Source: Glossina fuscipes
Lineage: Eukaryota; Arthropoda; Insecta; Diptera; Glossinidae
Assembly (NCBI RefSeq): GCF_014805625.2
Contig: NW_023998414.1
Span: 33,790,274 to 33,854,273, forward strand
Direction: 5' to 3'
Length of the DNA stretch: 64,000 nucleotides
Part shown: positions 1 to 13,315 of the stretch, one piece after another
Numbering within the stretch: the first letter of the stretch is position 1
Layout of the letters: each line of letters opens with the position of its first letter
Translations under genes and position numbers: made by a program
Notes under the pieces: model-generated
Database searches by the model: none
What the model was told of the DNA's origin: nothing
The model's input: the letters and a program-made list of their open reading frames with translations, nothing else

Positions 1-320
1 TAAAAGCACTAAGCATCTAATAGATTTATCGGCTTTATCTACCACATTTGAGAGTTAAAAAAATCCGTGATCATTTGTAGTTATTAGACGAGATCCTTTG
101 GCTAACTCGACCACTCAAGCGTATTATTCATTGCTTAGTTTTTTCTATTTTATTTCATTATATTTATATAATTGTATTTGTATATAGTAAGCAGGTGTGC
201 GAGAATTCATTTGCAACTACCGTTAAATTGTAGTTGTGCGTGTTTGGGATTTAATCGTATATATACAAAAAGAGAGAAAGGAAGAGAAAAATGAATAAGA
301 GCTCCTGAGAGAGAGATTTA

Positions 321-361
321 AACACACACACACACACACACACACAAGCACACACACACAC
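321..361. repeat. (CA)n microsatellite
   Basis: About 20 CA units with one AAG interruption, preceded by a short GA run. Confidence 0.95.
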
Positions 362-1252
362 AGTAAAAATATTTTTTGTTATAATAAAATATATTTTGCT
401 GTTCTTGTAGTGTTGTTGTTTCACTTGCAATTTATTGTGCTTTAAAATTACAATTATAAAAAAAAAAAAGAAAACGATTATTTATATATACAAAATTTAA
501 TTTCAATTAAACTTAAACTCAATACACAAAAAATTTATATAATTTTTCGTTTGTCTTATTTTATTATATTTTGCAAAATTATAAAGAAAACAAAATTTAA
601 TGATTTGATGAGAGATGCGCTCCTATGAATAGCTCATCATTTAGGGCAAGAACTATATAGAAGCTTTTCAACACACATACATACATATGTACATATTAAA
701 CAATTTATACATAAAGAGTTCTGCATACAAAAAATAATCGTGGATCGGATAAATAAGAGAGAAGAGAGAAGAAGAGAAGTAGTTAATGTGACTATTAATC
801 GGTAATCGAATCGAAATATAGCAAAATAGAAGAGAGATAGATTGAGACGCGCAATAAATGAAACTGAAAAATTGTCTACCTTCTGTACATGTGAATAAGT
901 TTTTTACTCAATTTTTTTACGTAGAAAAGTGCATTTGTATTCATATCAAGTTTTTTCCCTTATTCAGAAAATTCAGCACATTTTCGCACATATTTCAATA
1001 GGTATATGTCTTTACTAAAATGACATGGATTTGTTACATATATTATTTGCGAATCAATTTCACATTTTTATTATATACGTTTTTTAAAATTTTTTTTTCT
1101 CCTTTTTTTTTTTTTTGTTATAAAAATGCGTACATATATAAAAGGATAGCAAGAGGAAAAGAGAAATTTATCGAAAACAACATAAGACAATAAATATATT
1201 TTAACTGTTTTCATTGCTTTCGCTGACTTAAATGCTTACTATTAAGACTTTT

Positions 1253-2099
1253 GAAATACGTAAGAAAATTATATTCGGTCATGACCGAAACTTTTTTATA
1301 CCCATCACTGTGATCTTAAAAATGGAAGAAAAAAAAAATTAGATTTCCACACTCTATAACATTGAGTTTTGGAATAAAAATGGGAACTTTTTTTTATATG
1401 GTCTTTGTGTTCCAACTTATGAGTAAGAAGCAAAAAAGCATGAAACACAAAATTATTCGCATTTCTTGTTACACGTAGGTAGGGGAATTGCAAACGTGTT
1501 ATTTGAATAGTTTGGTTCGTTTTTAAATTCATAGTTTGCCACAGATACGACGCATTTGCGCAAACGGACAGATAAATGGACAGACATGCTTATGTATAAG
1601 AATTTAAATACTCTGTGGGGATTGTGAAACGTGCTTGTACGCGTTATGGAGGTATTGAAAAAAACATTACATTTTGACACAAAATAATAGTGGAGAGGCA
1701 TGATCAATTTTCTTATCTTTTCCCCGGGTAATATAACATCGTTCATAGAATATATGTTCCAATATATCTGTTTTAGTTTATGAGTAATGAATAAAAAACC
1801 AAATTTTTTTTTATTCCGTTTAAAAAACAGGGGTGCTCTCACTTTACGTAGTAGTACTGCGTAGGCGTGCCCTTTCACCGATTTTCCATTTCAAACCTGC
1901 GTGTGAGAATTTCCAATGTTTCGGCAAAATTTTGAAGTCGATAAGTTCCATTTTTTGTGACTAACAGAATGTTTACAACAACAGACATTGCGCTGACGGA
2001 CAGACGGATCAGAGGTGAGGTCTCTGAAGCGTCTTCGGGCCATTGCAAATGTTTTGACAAAATGAACATATCGCTTATCGTTCGGTGATGGGTATATTA
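1253..2099 (+). repeat. Dispersed repeat copy A (TTATATTCGG head, GGACA tract, GGTGATGGGTAT tail)
   Basis: The copy begins GAAATACGTAAGAAAATTAT followed by ATTCGGTCATGACCGAA, contains GACGGACAGA-type tracts near 1560 and 1990, and ends with CGGTGATGGGTATA. It is collinear with the copy at 26930-27555. Shared blocks include ATGGGGATT/GTGGGGATT, a GGGTAATATAACATCGTTCA/GGGTAATACAACATCGCTCA block, CAATGTTTC and the tail. Confidence 0.7.
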
Positions 2100-4030
2100 G
2101 ACATCAGCATAGATTCACCGAGTTTCTATTCTTTCTTTTTTTTTTGTATTTTCATATATTTTGCTTAATATCCGAGTGTAAGTGAAAAATAAATTTGAAA
2201 AGTAACGTATTTGTAAACGATTTGAAATCAGAGCAACAAACAATTGACTTTCGAAAATGAAAAGGAAAAGGAAACGAGATTGACTAGCATGACATGTGCA
2301 GTCAGTCAACGCTTTTCCTTTTCATTCGTATATACTAAAGGAAAGAAATAATATGTATGCGAGTTTTGATCAAATTTTTAATGCATTTTAATACATTTCT
2401 CACGAAATGAATAACAAATTGAATTTACATTCCTGTACATCCCGAACCTGATTTATCTTAAATCTTTACGATCTTATACCCAATAAATGAAAACTAAGAG
2501 AGCCGAGAATCGCTAGCGAGAGCATAGTTCTGTTCTTTAAGCAATACAAATATTATTCAACCCATCTAACATTTAATGTTGCCAATTAAATTAATTTTTT
2601 CTCAATTAGTACAACAACAAATGAATAGAATATGTCGAATAAAATTTTCGGTAAAACGCGGAATATATTAAAGGAGTAATAAAATATTTTGTTTAACAAT
2701 AATCGCCAAAATTTCAAATTTATCGATCGAGCTAGATGTAGACCTCACCCTCGCCTCTTGATTGATACGAAAGAATATTCGTTTAATTGAGAAAAATATT
2801 TAATTTTAATTAATATCATTTAAAGTATATATCATCATTTACGATAAAATTTCCGCAAAAATTTAATGAACAATTTACACTCACTGCTCATTCATATTTT
2901 GTGGGCTGTCATATATTGAATGATGATTAGAAATACAGAAAATGCTGTTGCTACGCTAAAAAGCAACGTAGAGAGCAGTATGTTACTCCGTGTTCAAGTT
3001 AAAATAAAAAAATTGATAAAAATTGTTAAAAACTGAGCCTTCAACAAAATATTTTTTTATTTTTTATGCTTAAGGATGCATACGATTTGTGCGGATGTTT
3101 GTAAGATCTTGAACGGATTTATCTATTTTATATCAATTCATTGAACAGCATTTCTTCTCTTTTTTATTAATCTAAGTTTATTTGTCCGTCTGACATCTGA
3201 CATCATGTGTTCTTGTATTCAACCTATGGGTCGCAATTTTTTTGAGATATTTTGACATATTTTTGCTATACTGTTGCGTTTCGGCTTAAGGGCGAATCTT
3301 CTTCAAAATGGTTTTGGTAATTTGTGTCACATAAATCTAATATTTATAATACAATATATATATGCCACGTCATCATATAATAAAGAGTCTTATGAGAGAT
3401 AAGCTTTTACATAGCGATCAAGGGGGAGAACTTTTAATTTTTTATAACGAAAACACAAGAACAATAATAAAATCTTAAAAGGAAAATTAAATTTTGCTAA
3501 ATTTAGATTACGTCAATTGAGGTTTTCGTCACTCTCCAAAAGAAAGCATAATGTTTGGCATATTATCACAAAGTGCTCAACCTCTCGTGAATGCATTGAA
3601 AAAAGTTGCAATAATACGGTATAGATGTCAGAACCGCTTGACAAATATTGCTATTGCGATACTATACCGTATACAGTGTGCCTATATTCTTTCTGTGAGT
3701 CATACATATTCAGACGTCTTAGTCTTAACTGCCCTTCATTTTTAATTGCATGCTTCATCTAAACTGTATGCTTTCTTCTTGTGAGTTCAATTATTAGTTA
3801 AAAGAAGCACTTAAAATACTCAATTTACATAAATTTTTAAATCGCATTACATTTGTTGGGTATATAGAACGTTCAGTCCTGTATCTCTAAAATGATATCG
3901 GCTTGCAAATATAAAAATATCTATCTACATACAAATGCAAACGATTCTATTTTAATAAATAGCTATTAATAGATAGCATGTTTATAAGTTGTGAATGTGT
4001 GTTGTGAAGATGTTTACGGTGGTGTCTGAT

Positions 4031-4124
4031 AGAGCAAAAGAGGAAGAGGAAGAGGAAGGGGAAGAGAGAGAGAGAGAGAGAGAGAAAGAGATGGAGAGAA
4101 AGAAAGAGAAAGAAAGAAACGGAG

Positions 4125-4155
<31 letters not shown>

Positions 4156-4170
4156 CAGAGATATAGAGAG
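4031..4170. repeat. Polypurine (GA-rich) tract
   Basis: Roughly 140 bases are almost entirely A and G, built of GAGGAA, GA and GAAA motifs. Reading it as a protein gives only Glu/Arg/Lys or Ser/Leu/Phe strings, so it is not a gene. Confidence 0.9.
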
Positions 4171-4637
4171 TAAATGGTGTATGTGATGTATAATGCGGTT
4201 GGTTATGCATACATACATACATAGCACACATGTACATAATTATATTTGTTAAATGTATAGAGGACTGAAAAAAATAAATATACATAAATATACATTGGTG
4301 TGGGTGTGTTTGTGTTTTTGAGTGTATATGTGCTTAGATTTTACTTCTTTTGTAAAAAAAAAAAAAAATTTACCGAATAATTTCCGTAAAATCACATAAA
4401 GACAGTTGAAATATCCTGCATCCGTAGCCTAAATTGTTGTTGTTTCATTTATTTATTTATTTATTCATTTTTTTTTTTTTTTTTTTTTTTCATTTTACAT
4501 AGTTGTCGTTATTGGTTTCGTTTTTATTTTTATTTCAAACATTCATTGTATGTGTATTGCAGAAGAATAAAAGCAAAATTAATGTTAAAAATATACATTA
4601 GTTTAAAGGGTACAAAAATATTTGCTATAAATGTAAG

Positions 4638-4668
<31 letters not shown>

Positions 4669-7156
4669 CTGTATGTATGGGTGTGTGAATATGAAAATTA
4701 GTATAGTTGTCGTGACCAGCACCACCAGACCAGATTATTATCCATACTTTAGGATTCGGGTATATACACAACCCATGAACAAAGTGTATTTGCTATCGCT
4801 GTTGAAAGACGCAGTTAGTTGTTATTGATAATAACCCAGAATTTTTGAATTTCATTACAAATAATAAATGATCGGAATTTTTGCGTAGAAACATTCGTTT
4901 AATGACGTATACAAGGATCGTTCAAAAAAATGTAAAATAAACTGTTTTGAAAGCTGCGCAAGGCGAACAGTTATATCTTTTATTTTCTTTTTGCTTATAT
5001 CTTCTTTCAGTTTTTGTGTATGATCAGTTACTTAACTTAGTAGCATTATTGTATTATTAGTCTCTGATGGCGATCGAGGGGACTACAGACATTTTTTACT
5101 AATGATGGCGACTTCAAGTTTAAGAATAATGTTTGTATTCAAATCGCGCCAACATGTGTATCGGGAGAGATCTATATGATGATGACTGCTCTTTTGATCA
5201 GAAGAATTGGTATGAGTGGACTCTTATGGATTTAAGAAGTAGTAAGGCTTCGATAGTGTGCCAGACGCTGAAAATTTGGGCAAAGAAAAGATTAGCATTC
5301 CACATGTATGGAATAAGAGGATGACTCTAAGCCGTTTAATATATAACGTAAGGCCTTATTGCTCGAGCACTGGGTACCAGGTTTAGCAAATTGGGCTACA
5401 AAAATTTTGAGCCGCGTAGAGTTGTTGTAAGTAGCATTACTACCCGTAAATGTGCAGTATGTAGATTTGATGAAATGTAAAATGGCTATGACTTTACGGG
5501 GAGTTTTGTGTGGTGGATAGGGTTATCCTGAAATCGTTGAGGCACTAGATGTTGAGTTGTGAGAGAATCATTGCTTCATTCAGAGGGGAAGAAACCGACC
5601 CACGACGTGATCTCATTCATCTTTGATGATGAGTATTGTCTTGCTCAGCGTCACTAAACGTTACACGCGCTCTGTTAATGGGCTCCAGTGAACTTCTTCT
5701 CATAAGAACCTAGAGGCAATTTTTTATAAAAAAAAACGAGCGCCTTGCCTTTGAGCAGCAATAACAGAAGCAGGTAATAATTTTGCTATAGGACTCGTTC
5801 CTCAGGAGATAAGCTCTGTATGTGTATAAATGGCGGTGTTGGTCAGATAAATATGAGAAGAGAGGGAGAGGGGAGTTGTTGGTAGCCTAGAAGGTGTACG
5901 CTCCATCGGAGTCTTACGCCTTTATCTATCAAGCATTCACTACAGCTCGGCCGCGTGCCGATCATAATTAATGCATTTTGTGCCTTGCAGTGGGTAATGA
6001 CACCGTTTTCGCTCCCTTGTTAGTTACAATTCTTTCATCAGCAAAATATTTCGGAAATTAAATTTTAGCAAATTTGGTTTGTCAAACTTCATCTGGCGAT
6101 GACATTAATTTATTAAGAAACATTTTCGATAGCCACCAATATACTAACACACTAACATGACTACTAATATATCACATCACACAATAAGTGTCCGGTTTGG
6201 CAACACTGTTGACAAACTCCTATGATATCTGGACAGCTCCAGCCTTCAAACAAGATATGTGAAAATTTCATGATAATTCCAATCATTAGTTTAGAAGGAT
6301 CGGTTTGTTGTCCACGGCATTTACGTTCAGCGATGAATTTATCATTCATTGTTAAATTTCGCACGAAAAAATCCCTTTTTAATTGACCTAAAACAAAACA
6401 ACGCTCCCCATGTAAAACGTGATGTTGTCAAAAGTGGGCAAACCCGGTACCCATTTCGAACAGAGTACTAAATACACTGACTGCCTCCACGCGACTTTAA
6501 TTTTCGATCCTTCAAAATGATCACAACACAAACAGGTTGAACATGGTCGATGCGCGTACGACTCTATTCAAAATTAGCAAGACACATACAACGTTACAGA
6601 TAAGCAAATCGGGCACTCCGACTCCGACACCGAACTTAAAAAGTTACAAACATAACGTAACACGTTTCGTCTGAAGGCTGTTACTAGCAGAGAAATCAAA
6701 TCGTATGGATGTGGGTTGACAACTGCGTTGCCGTGATGTGTTACATCTTGCGTTAAGAACAACACACACAAAAAAGGGAATAGCAAAAAAGGAAATAAAA
6801 AAAAAAAAAATAAATAAATAAATAAAATTTGTAATAACTTGACTTGTGTTTGCAGTTTTATTATTTTTAAACTTAAACGATTTAAAAATGAAAAATGTTT
6901 TTTTATATATAACAAACCGCGTATCAAGACGTTACGTAAAAATTCCATATATTATTATTATTATTTAAGTCTTACGTCTACGTAATGGCCCCCCCCCCCC
7001 TTCACCCGGTGTACATAAGGATATGCGGAAAAGTAAATGCGAATAATTTTTATCGCAGGTGGTGATGGTAAATACTTTATGACGAATCGCTTCGAAGCGA
7101 ATGCAACTTAACTTTCTTTAGTTCTAAAAAAATTATTTTCAAGCAGTCTTCATATC

Positions 7157-7188
<32 letters not shown>

Positions 7189-7201
7189 GTTATTATTATT
7201 A
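7157..7201. repeat. (TTA)n microsatellite
   Basis: About 14 TTA units with one TTG interruption. Confidence 0.95.
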
Positions 7202-7971
7202 GATAATATTACGTTAAGAATAATAAAATTAATAAATACAAAGGAATAATATTTTTATCACATTATTACTTCTACCGTTTGTGTTTTATTTAACAATTTA
7301 TTTATAATAGAAAAATATATGTAGGATTTCACTGACCGGAGTGCTTGAAGCGCGGAGTTACAGTCGCACATCAGTTTTTTGATATTTTTTTACGACTGTC
7401 CAGCCGTTCTCTTTACTCTCTGGCATGAATAATCCCATCGTTATAAATCGATCGATTATTTTTGCATTATATATAATTAAATAAAATTTTTACTATCATT
7501 TTTGTTGATTAAGTAATTTTCTTGAATTTCGAACAAGAAGATGCATGGTAAACCTTAAATACCAACTACATATAATATACGATGAAATTTAATATACCGT
7601 TAACCGGTTTTTCATTATACATAAAACATTACACGTAACGCATTAATTTAAAATATTCATTATTTTATAAAGTTTAAGAAAACGTGAATCAATCACGACA
7701 ACTAATTAGTGCGAATAGGTAAACAAATATATTAATGGGCTCGAGCAAAAAAAAAAAAAAAAGCAAATTTTTTGTACGAAATTGGATTTCTATTCGAATA
7801 ATGCTAATAATTTATTATCATCAGAATCGTGTCTCCGATTTCATCTTCCCTTTAATTTTAATACTCGACCTGTTTTCTCTCAATTCTATATAAGTTGTTT
7901 CAAATTTATTCCTAATTTTACTCTGCTTACTTAATCTACTGCTTTTAATTAGCGTATTTTAATTGTAAAAG

Positions 7972-8023
7972 GTAACGTAAGTTAACGTAACGTAACGTAA
8001 CGTAACGTAACGTAACGTAACGT
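7972..8023. repeat. (GTAAC)n pentanucleotide repeat
   Basis: About ten GTAAC units. A 190-codon minus-strand ORF runs through it (its YVTLR repeats are this tract) and is therefore not taken as a gene. Confidence 0.95.
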
Positions 8024-11000
8024 TGTTTACTTATAGCTTGATTTTTATATTCAACCATTATCGCGTATTTATAATATTCATTCTGCCTATCCATAGACAC
8101 TGCATACAAATGTATACGAATAGCAAATCTTGTGCTCGACAATTTCACACGTGGAAAAAAACATCTATAGAAATATATTTTTGCAACTAACACTATGCCA
8201 GCGAAAATTATTGCAAACGAGCTACCAGGTAAGAAGTACGGATACGGATAACGAATTGGAGTAACCGAGTAACGATCCGCTAATCTAGAATGCATGGTTT
8301 TCTTTTCTCTCTCCGTTAGCTTCGTTTCGGGATTGCGATAATATTTGCAAGGAATGTGACAAAGCTTTCGTGACGGCAGCGGGATTTGAATAAAATTCCG
8401 ACAAACAGGTAAACATAAGCAAACCGAACTAGAGTTCTTATTAGAATAAGTTAGGCTGTCGTTGAAACACAAAATCCTTGTAATGTACATTTCAACATCG
8501 GAAAAATATCGTAACACTTTTTAGCTGAAAGTTAATGAAGTTGCATTAATTCACGTTCACTCACTCACCCACCTAAAAGGAAGCTGTTCTATGTGCCCTA
8601 ATAATTTTTCATTGATTTCTCTCTGTTCTCGAGCGAACGATATTCGTTTCTGTTAGCATAACGCCTCGTAAAAGATCTCGAAGAATTTCCGCAAGAAACT
8701 AAAATTTCTTGGCAGAGACTTTCTACTGCCACTACTACTACAAGCTAAATTACTCCTCAATAAAGAATCTATTATGGAATTGAAATATCCAATGTCCGAT
8801 TTATTGTATTGTAAATTATCTTGCAATTTGTACTCGATGGATCTTTGATTCGCACTTTGTCTATAGCGAACAATGATATGAGACATGTTAACCTATGATA
8901 CTCTAACGCGATATAATGAACACTATAACGGTTCAAAGCTATTAGCTAAGTTATTTGAGATCACAATTTCCTTTCAACCTGAACTAAGCATAATAAGCAG
9001 CATACGAAAATCGCACACAAAACTTTTGCTAGAATATGTTGTAAAATATATTGAGAAAGGAAAAGAAAAAAAAAAAAAAAAGAAAAATTATTAACTGAAA
9101 TTCTAGCGAATTGTAAGAGAGACTAGTACCTGGGACGTATACAATATGATTGTCAAATCTATAGTATCTGAAAATGCCTACAACAACAATATATGAATTT
9201 CTTGCTTTGCTTGCACAGATAGCAATTTATATAACAGATTGGTAATAGATAGGGCTACCGGGGATCAATCATAGATGCATACAGCATAAGCTTCATTGAC
9301 GTTCGCATATTATCCGAATTTGAAATAAACGAAAGTTCACTCTTCACTTAATGCAGTAGTTATTCATTGAACGAACCTTTTAAAAACAAGGCGTGACAAA
9401 TGATTCGATCCTAATATTTTCAATAGCACTCACCCTTGAGGGCCGAGACACGCGGTCGATAGAGAAAATTTCATCAAAATATCCCAAAAATTGCGGCCTT
9501 ATAGGTTGAGCATAAAAGTGGAGAGACAAATGGACACATGGACAGACCAGCTTAGGTGTTGTATACATTCGTATAAAGTTGATCTACGCTTATGCTGCAA
9601 GTCCAGTACGATGCGAAAACGAATCATAAGTTTGGTAGAAAAGTTCGTATCTTTGATATTCGAGCAATGTAGAGAACATTGTCACTTTATAGTCGCAGAC
9701 ATCTTCTAGGTGACCTTCACGGAAATTCGACACAACTGTGTGACGGATTTTAGGCATTTTTTGCGTAAAGACTTAAATTTGTAGGCGTATAAGACGGTTT
9801 TAGATGAAGACAATACGAGTAAAGCTTGCGATGCTAGCATATCCACAGCTGTAGAGCTACTTTTCGGTTCAGTGATTTTGTTAATAAAAACAGATGCAAC
9901 AAGAAGCTTACGTAAAACAGGCTTCTACTTTTAACAATAATATGCTTGATGCTTGGTGATGATGAGTATCAAGGTAGCGTGGAGCATGGAGCAAACAAAA
10001 GCTACGCCATACCAATTTGAGTGGCGACTGCCGGTTGGCCATTCTTTCAACAAATCGCAAGCGATCTCCGATTTTTAGTTGCAATGAAATCCGTAATATA
10101 TCATTGAATCGGTAAAGACGTTGCATTATCAGAAACAAAGTGAAAAAAGTCTCTTATCTGTCTATATATAGATTTAGCAATGATCTTAATGACAATATAT
10201 GTATCTGACCTGATTCGACAAAATCGATGAGCGACTCTTCTAGTTTGCTTGCTGTCGCGCATATTTTTGAATTCAAACTGGAACTCATCGCTAGCTCAAG
10301 ATTCAAAGTAAAAATCGAAAGAGAAGTGGAGAAAGTTTCACGCGAAGAGAATTGCCCAAGAGTTCGTGTAGCTCCGTGTAAAAGAATCTAGTAAAACTAA
10401 ACAAATAATGAAAGGATAGAAAAAGAAATTTCGACGGAGAAATTTCGAACGCCCTCTCGAGCTAGCTGAAGCAAAAAAGTAGCGAGCGAGCGATCCATGT
10501 AGTCGCCTGTACATAGCCTCTTGTATACAAGAAGCGAGTGAGATACATGTCTAAAACTGCTCCAAGATATTTGCGATTGCTTTAGCCACCGTATATGAAA
10601 GTCCTTATGAAGACTTGTAGCTAAGTACTTGTACTTTGTACTTTGTTATGCCTTTAGAATAAAACAGAAAATCTGGATGAATTCAATTTTTTCCTTTGCT
10701 TATTTTTTTTTTTTTTGTTAATTCTCTTGAAGACTGACTACTTACTGCATCGGAACGATACAAAAACAATGTTTATAATAAATATCGAATGCAAAAGTTT
10801 CAAATGAATAGTATGCCGACATCTACTGTATACTTATGTAAAATTTTGCTTATATCAGAGATAATCTAAACGAGCATCCATCTCCATCTGTCCACAATCA
10901 TCGAATATCGGATCTATATTCAATTGTGAAAGCCATTGTAAAATATTTAAATGAATAATTCAATTATGTTAAGCTTTACACCATAAGTAGTTTCGATCTT

Positions 11001-11042
11001 GCGATCTTTTCCGCTTCTCCAATTTATTGATTGCAAGGAAAT

Positions 11043-11094
11043 ATCGTATCGTATCGTATCGTATCGTATCGTATCGTATCGTATCGTATCGTAT
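11043..11094. repeat. (CGTAT)n pentanucleotide repeat
   Basis: About ten perfect ATCGT/CGTAT units. Short ORFs on both strands through it are repeat artefacts. Confidence 0.95.
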
Positions 11095-11474
11095 TATTGG
11101 CCAATTGTCGCTAATGATAATCGCAAGAACGAAATCGACCCATTCATATCTATACGTATGTATTTGAACGCTTATGTATTTAAGGCTAAAAAAAAAAAAA
11201 AAAAAAAAAAAAATGTACATAACTTATATATGATAATCAGGATTAAGTACAAAAGATCAATTTGCATTCAACATGATCAAGTGCTATAAATGGACGTAGG
11301 TGTGACACATTGATAATTAAGGTGTCGAGTTAAAGATAAAGAAGCAACGTACCGTGTCATTGAATTAGATGCAATTAATGCAAAAACATATCCAAAATGT
11401 CGGAGCAAAGATTATACGATGATGACAATAAAATATGGCGTGAATTCGTGAATGAATGTATGAATGTAGTAAAA

Positions 11475-11541
<67 letters not shown>
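11475..11541. repeat. (GA)n microsatellite
   Basis: More than 30 GA units with one CA interruption, continuing into imperfect GA sequence. Confidence 0.95.
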
Positions 11542-11545
<4 letters not shown>

Positions 11546-11745
11546 GAGAACGAGAGAGACATTAGACGAGCGAATAAATGGTTGGATGCATACTTCATAT
11601 CACAAGTACACGCACACATATGCATATGTGGATAATATTTTTAATCGAAACTCAAAGAAATTCAGATCTTAATTGAAGTTTGATTCGCAAAATCATATCT
11701 CGTTGGCGATTTCATGCTTTTAATGCTCATTTGCTTATTACTCTC

Positions 11746-11841
11746 ATGATCATAGATAGCATTTATTTATATTTGTTGTAGTTGTAAAGAGTGATGATCA
11801 TAGATAGCATTTATTTATATTTGTTGTAGTTGTAAAGAGTG
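11746..11841. repeat. Perfect 48-bp tandem duplication
   Basis: The unit ATGATCATAGATAGCATTTA (first 20 bases of 48) at 11746-11793 is repeated without change at 11794-11841. Perfect identity indicates a recent duplication or an assembly join. Confidence 0.9.
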
Positions 11842-11952
11842 ATGGTAGAGAGAAAATACATTATTGTGAATTGTTACTATTATAATTGTTGTTGTTCTTA
11901 TTTTTGTTTTTGTTGTTATTGTTATTATTATTTTTATTATTATTTATAATTA

Positions 11953-11959
<7 letters not shown>

Positions 11960-11996
<37 letters not shown>
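11960..11996. repeat. Poly-T tract
   Basis: About 36 consecutive T, a second long homopolymer 150 bp from the T run that borders the 100-N gap. Confidence 0.95.
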
Positions 11997-11999
<3 letters not shown>

Positions 12000-12142
12000 A
12001 GTAAATGTAAAGCAAAGTATATAGGAGAAGAAGCAGATTTGTTTGAAATTAGTTGTATTGAAATTTGTGGATTTCCTGTTATTGTTGTTATTCTTATTGT
12101 TTGTTATTTTTGTTGTTATTACTGGTAGATTTCTTTTTCTTG

Positions 12143-12191
<49 letters not shown>

Positions 12192-12291
12192 NNNNNNNNN
12201 NNNNNNNNNNNNNNNNNNNNNNNNNNNNNNNNNNNNNNNNNNNNNNNNNNNNNNNNNNNNNNNNNNNNNNNNNNNNNNNNNNNNNNNNNNN
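12192..12291. other. Assembly gap (100 N) inside poly-T
   Basis: Exactly 100 N follow a run of more than 40 T starting near 12148. The gap ends 23 nt from the exon 14 donor at 12315. The round size suggests an unsized gap caused by the homopolymer. Confidence 0.95.
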
Positions 12292-12314
12292 TTTGTTCTT
12301 TCAGTTATACTTAC

Positions 12315-13215
12315 GTGTTTTTTTTGTTTTATTTCCGCTGAACGAAGGAGACGAATCGTTACGTACAGTTGTGCGTGAGCGCATATCGCGCGATTGATAT
12401 TTAATATTTGGTACTGAGAGTAAACGCTGATCGCGTTTCTCTTTGGATTTTTGTCGAGGCGGTTTAACCGGTATACCCGTTTCGCCAAGAACGCCTACTG
12501 CACTTGTCGTAATTGAGGTGCTTGCGTTGCCGCCACTAGATACTAGTGGCAAGTTATTTGGTCTTGAGGCTTGCTTATCGTCGCTCTCTTCTGATTCGGG
12601 CATAAAGTCGACTTTTTTAAAAATCTCCTGATTCGTTTCTGCCCTGCTGTATTGCTCTCTGGAATCCTCTGAGAAAGTATTCTCACTCTGGGCATCGATT
12701 GCATCTCCCATAATACTTTCGGACATACTCTCCCGGCACTCGACACCCACAACGATTGGTTCTTTAGATGGTGATTGATCTTCCTCCTCTGGAGAGCATT
12801 CCTTCTGAGTATAAAATATCGCACTGCCTCCACCGCCTTTACCGGTAATTGCTTCGTTTTCGTTGTTTAATCCAATGCCGATTTTCATATTGACTCGAGA
12901 TAATTGACGCTTTAAATTGAACGTTTTCCATGACATTGATTTGCGACGCTCTTGCAAATCTTTGCCCGCCGGCACAGTTGGTATACCTTCGCGTAACGGA
13001 CTCTTCGGTATTGCGCCGCCAGTGGTCCTAGCAACCGCAACACCAAGTCCGGTCGCTAAGCTGGCATTAGTTATTGTAACTGCATTCCTATCATTGGTTT
13101 CAGGTGTGATCGGACGTGACGAACTATTTTGATTTTGATTTGACAACAACGCTTCCTCATTAACTTCTGGTATAAATTCGATAGATGGGCTATCAGGACT
13201 TGTAGTGTCATTTAG
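12315..13215 (-). CDS. Tomosyn: Tomosyn coding exon 14, long Ser-rich linker exon (residues 675-974)
   Basis: This 901-nt exon reads from acceptor CCATTTAG before CTAAATGACA to donor ACAC|GTAAGT. It encodes an intrinsically disordered linker: LNDTTSPDSPSIEFIPEVNE at the start, then a basic ERRKSMSWKTFNLKRQLSRV block at about residues 747-766 containing an RRxS basophilic-kinase type site. A Gly run, a long acidic/Ser stretch (ECSPEEEDQSPS to ESEESDDK) and a proline motif GIPVKPPRQKSKEKR follow. It then ends in LLSVPNIKYQSRDMRSRT and a Lys-rich tail. GC content is clearly above the flanking DNA. It sits in the hypervariable linker, which in Drosophila Tomosyn is subject to alternative splicing. 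Its phase-1 end requires a further exon that I do not find to the left. Confidence 0.92.
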
Positions 13216-13280
13216 CTAAATGGTTGGTGTTGCGTTGGTTTCGATTTCGTTTCGATTATGGTTTCATTCGTTTACGGTTT

Positions 13281-13315
<35 letters not shown>

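Larger units (their letters stand above)
1..12314. other. Left-hand non-coding block, inferred Tomosyn intron 14 (incomplete)
   Basis: I find no exon that could complete Tomosyn here: no WD strand, no R-SNARE heptads and no KYKDKKWYQ-like tail on the minus strand. Since exon 14 ends inside a codon, this block is read as an intron of more than 12.3 kb. It holds a dispersed repeat (1253-2099), a CA repeat, GA tracts, pentanucleotide repeats, long poly-T and an assembly gap. The many ORFs of 60-190 codons lack family resemblance and several overlap simple repeats. Confidence 0.6.

Noticed and set aside
7945..8517. 190-codon minus-strand ORF, the longest outside Tomosyn
   Set aside because: Its 3' end is the GTAAC repeat read as YVTLR units, and the rest shows no domain, no splice partner and no codon pattern like the Tomosyn exons.
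1..12300. Possible C-terminal Tomosyn exons on the minus strand
   Set aside because: By-eye search for WD strands, the tomosyn tail and R-SNARE heptads with flanking splice sites found none; a spliced protein alignment would be decisive.
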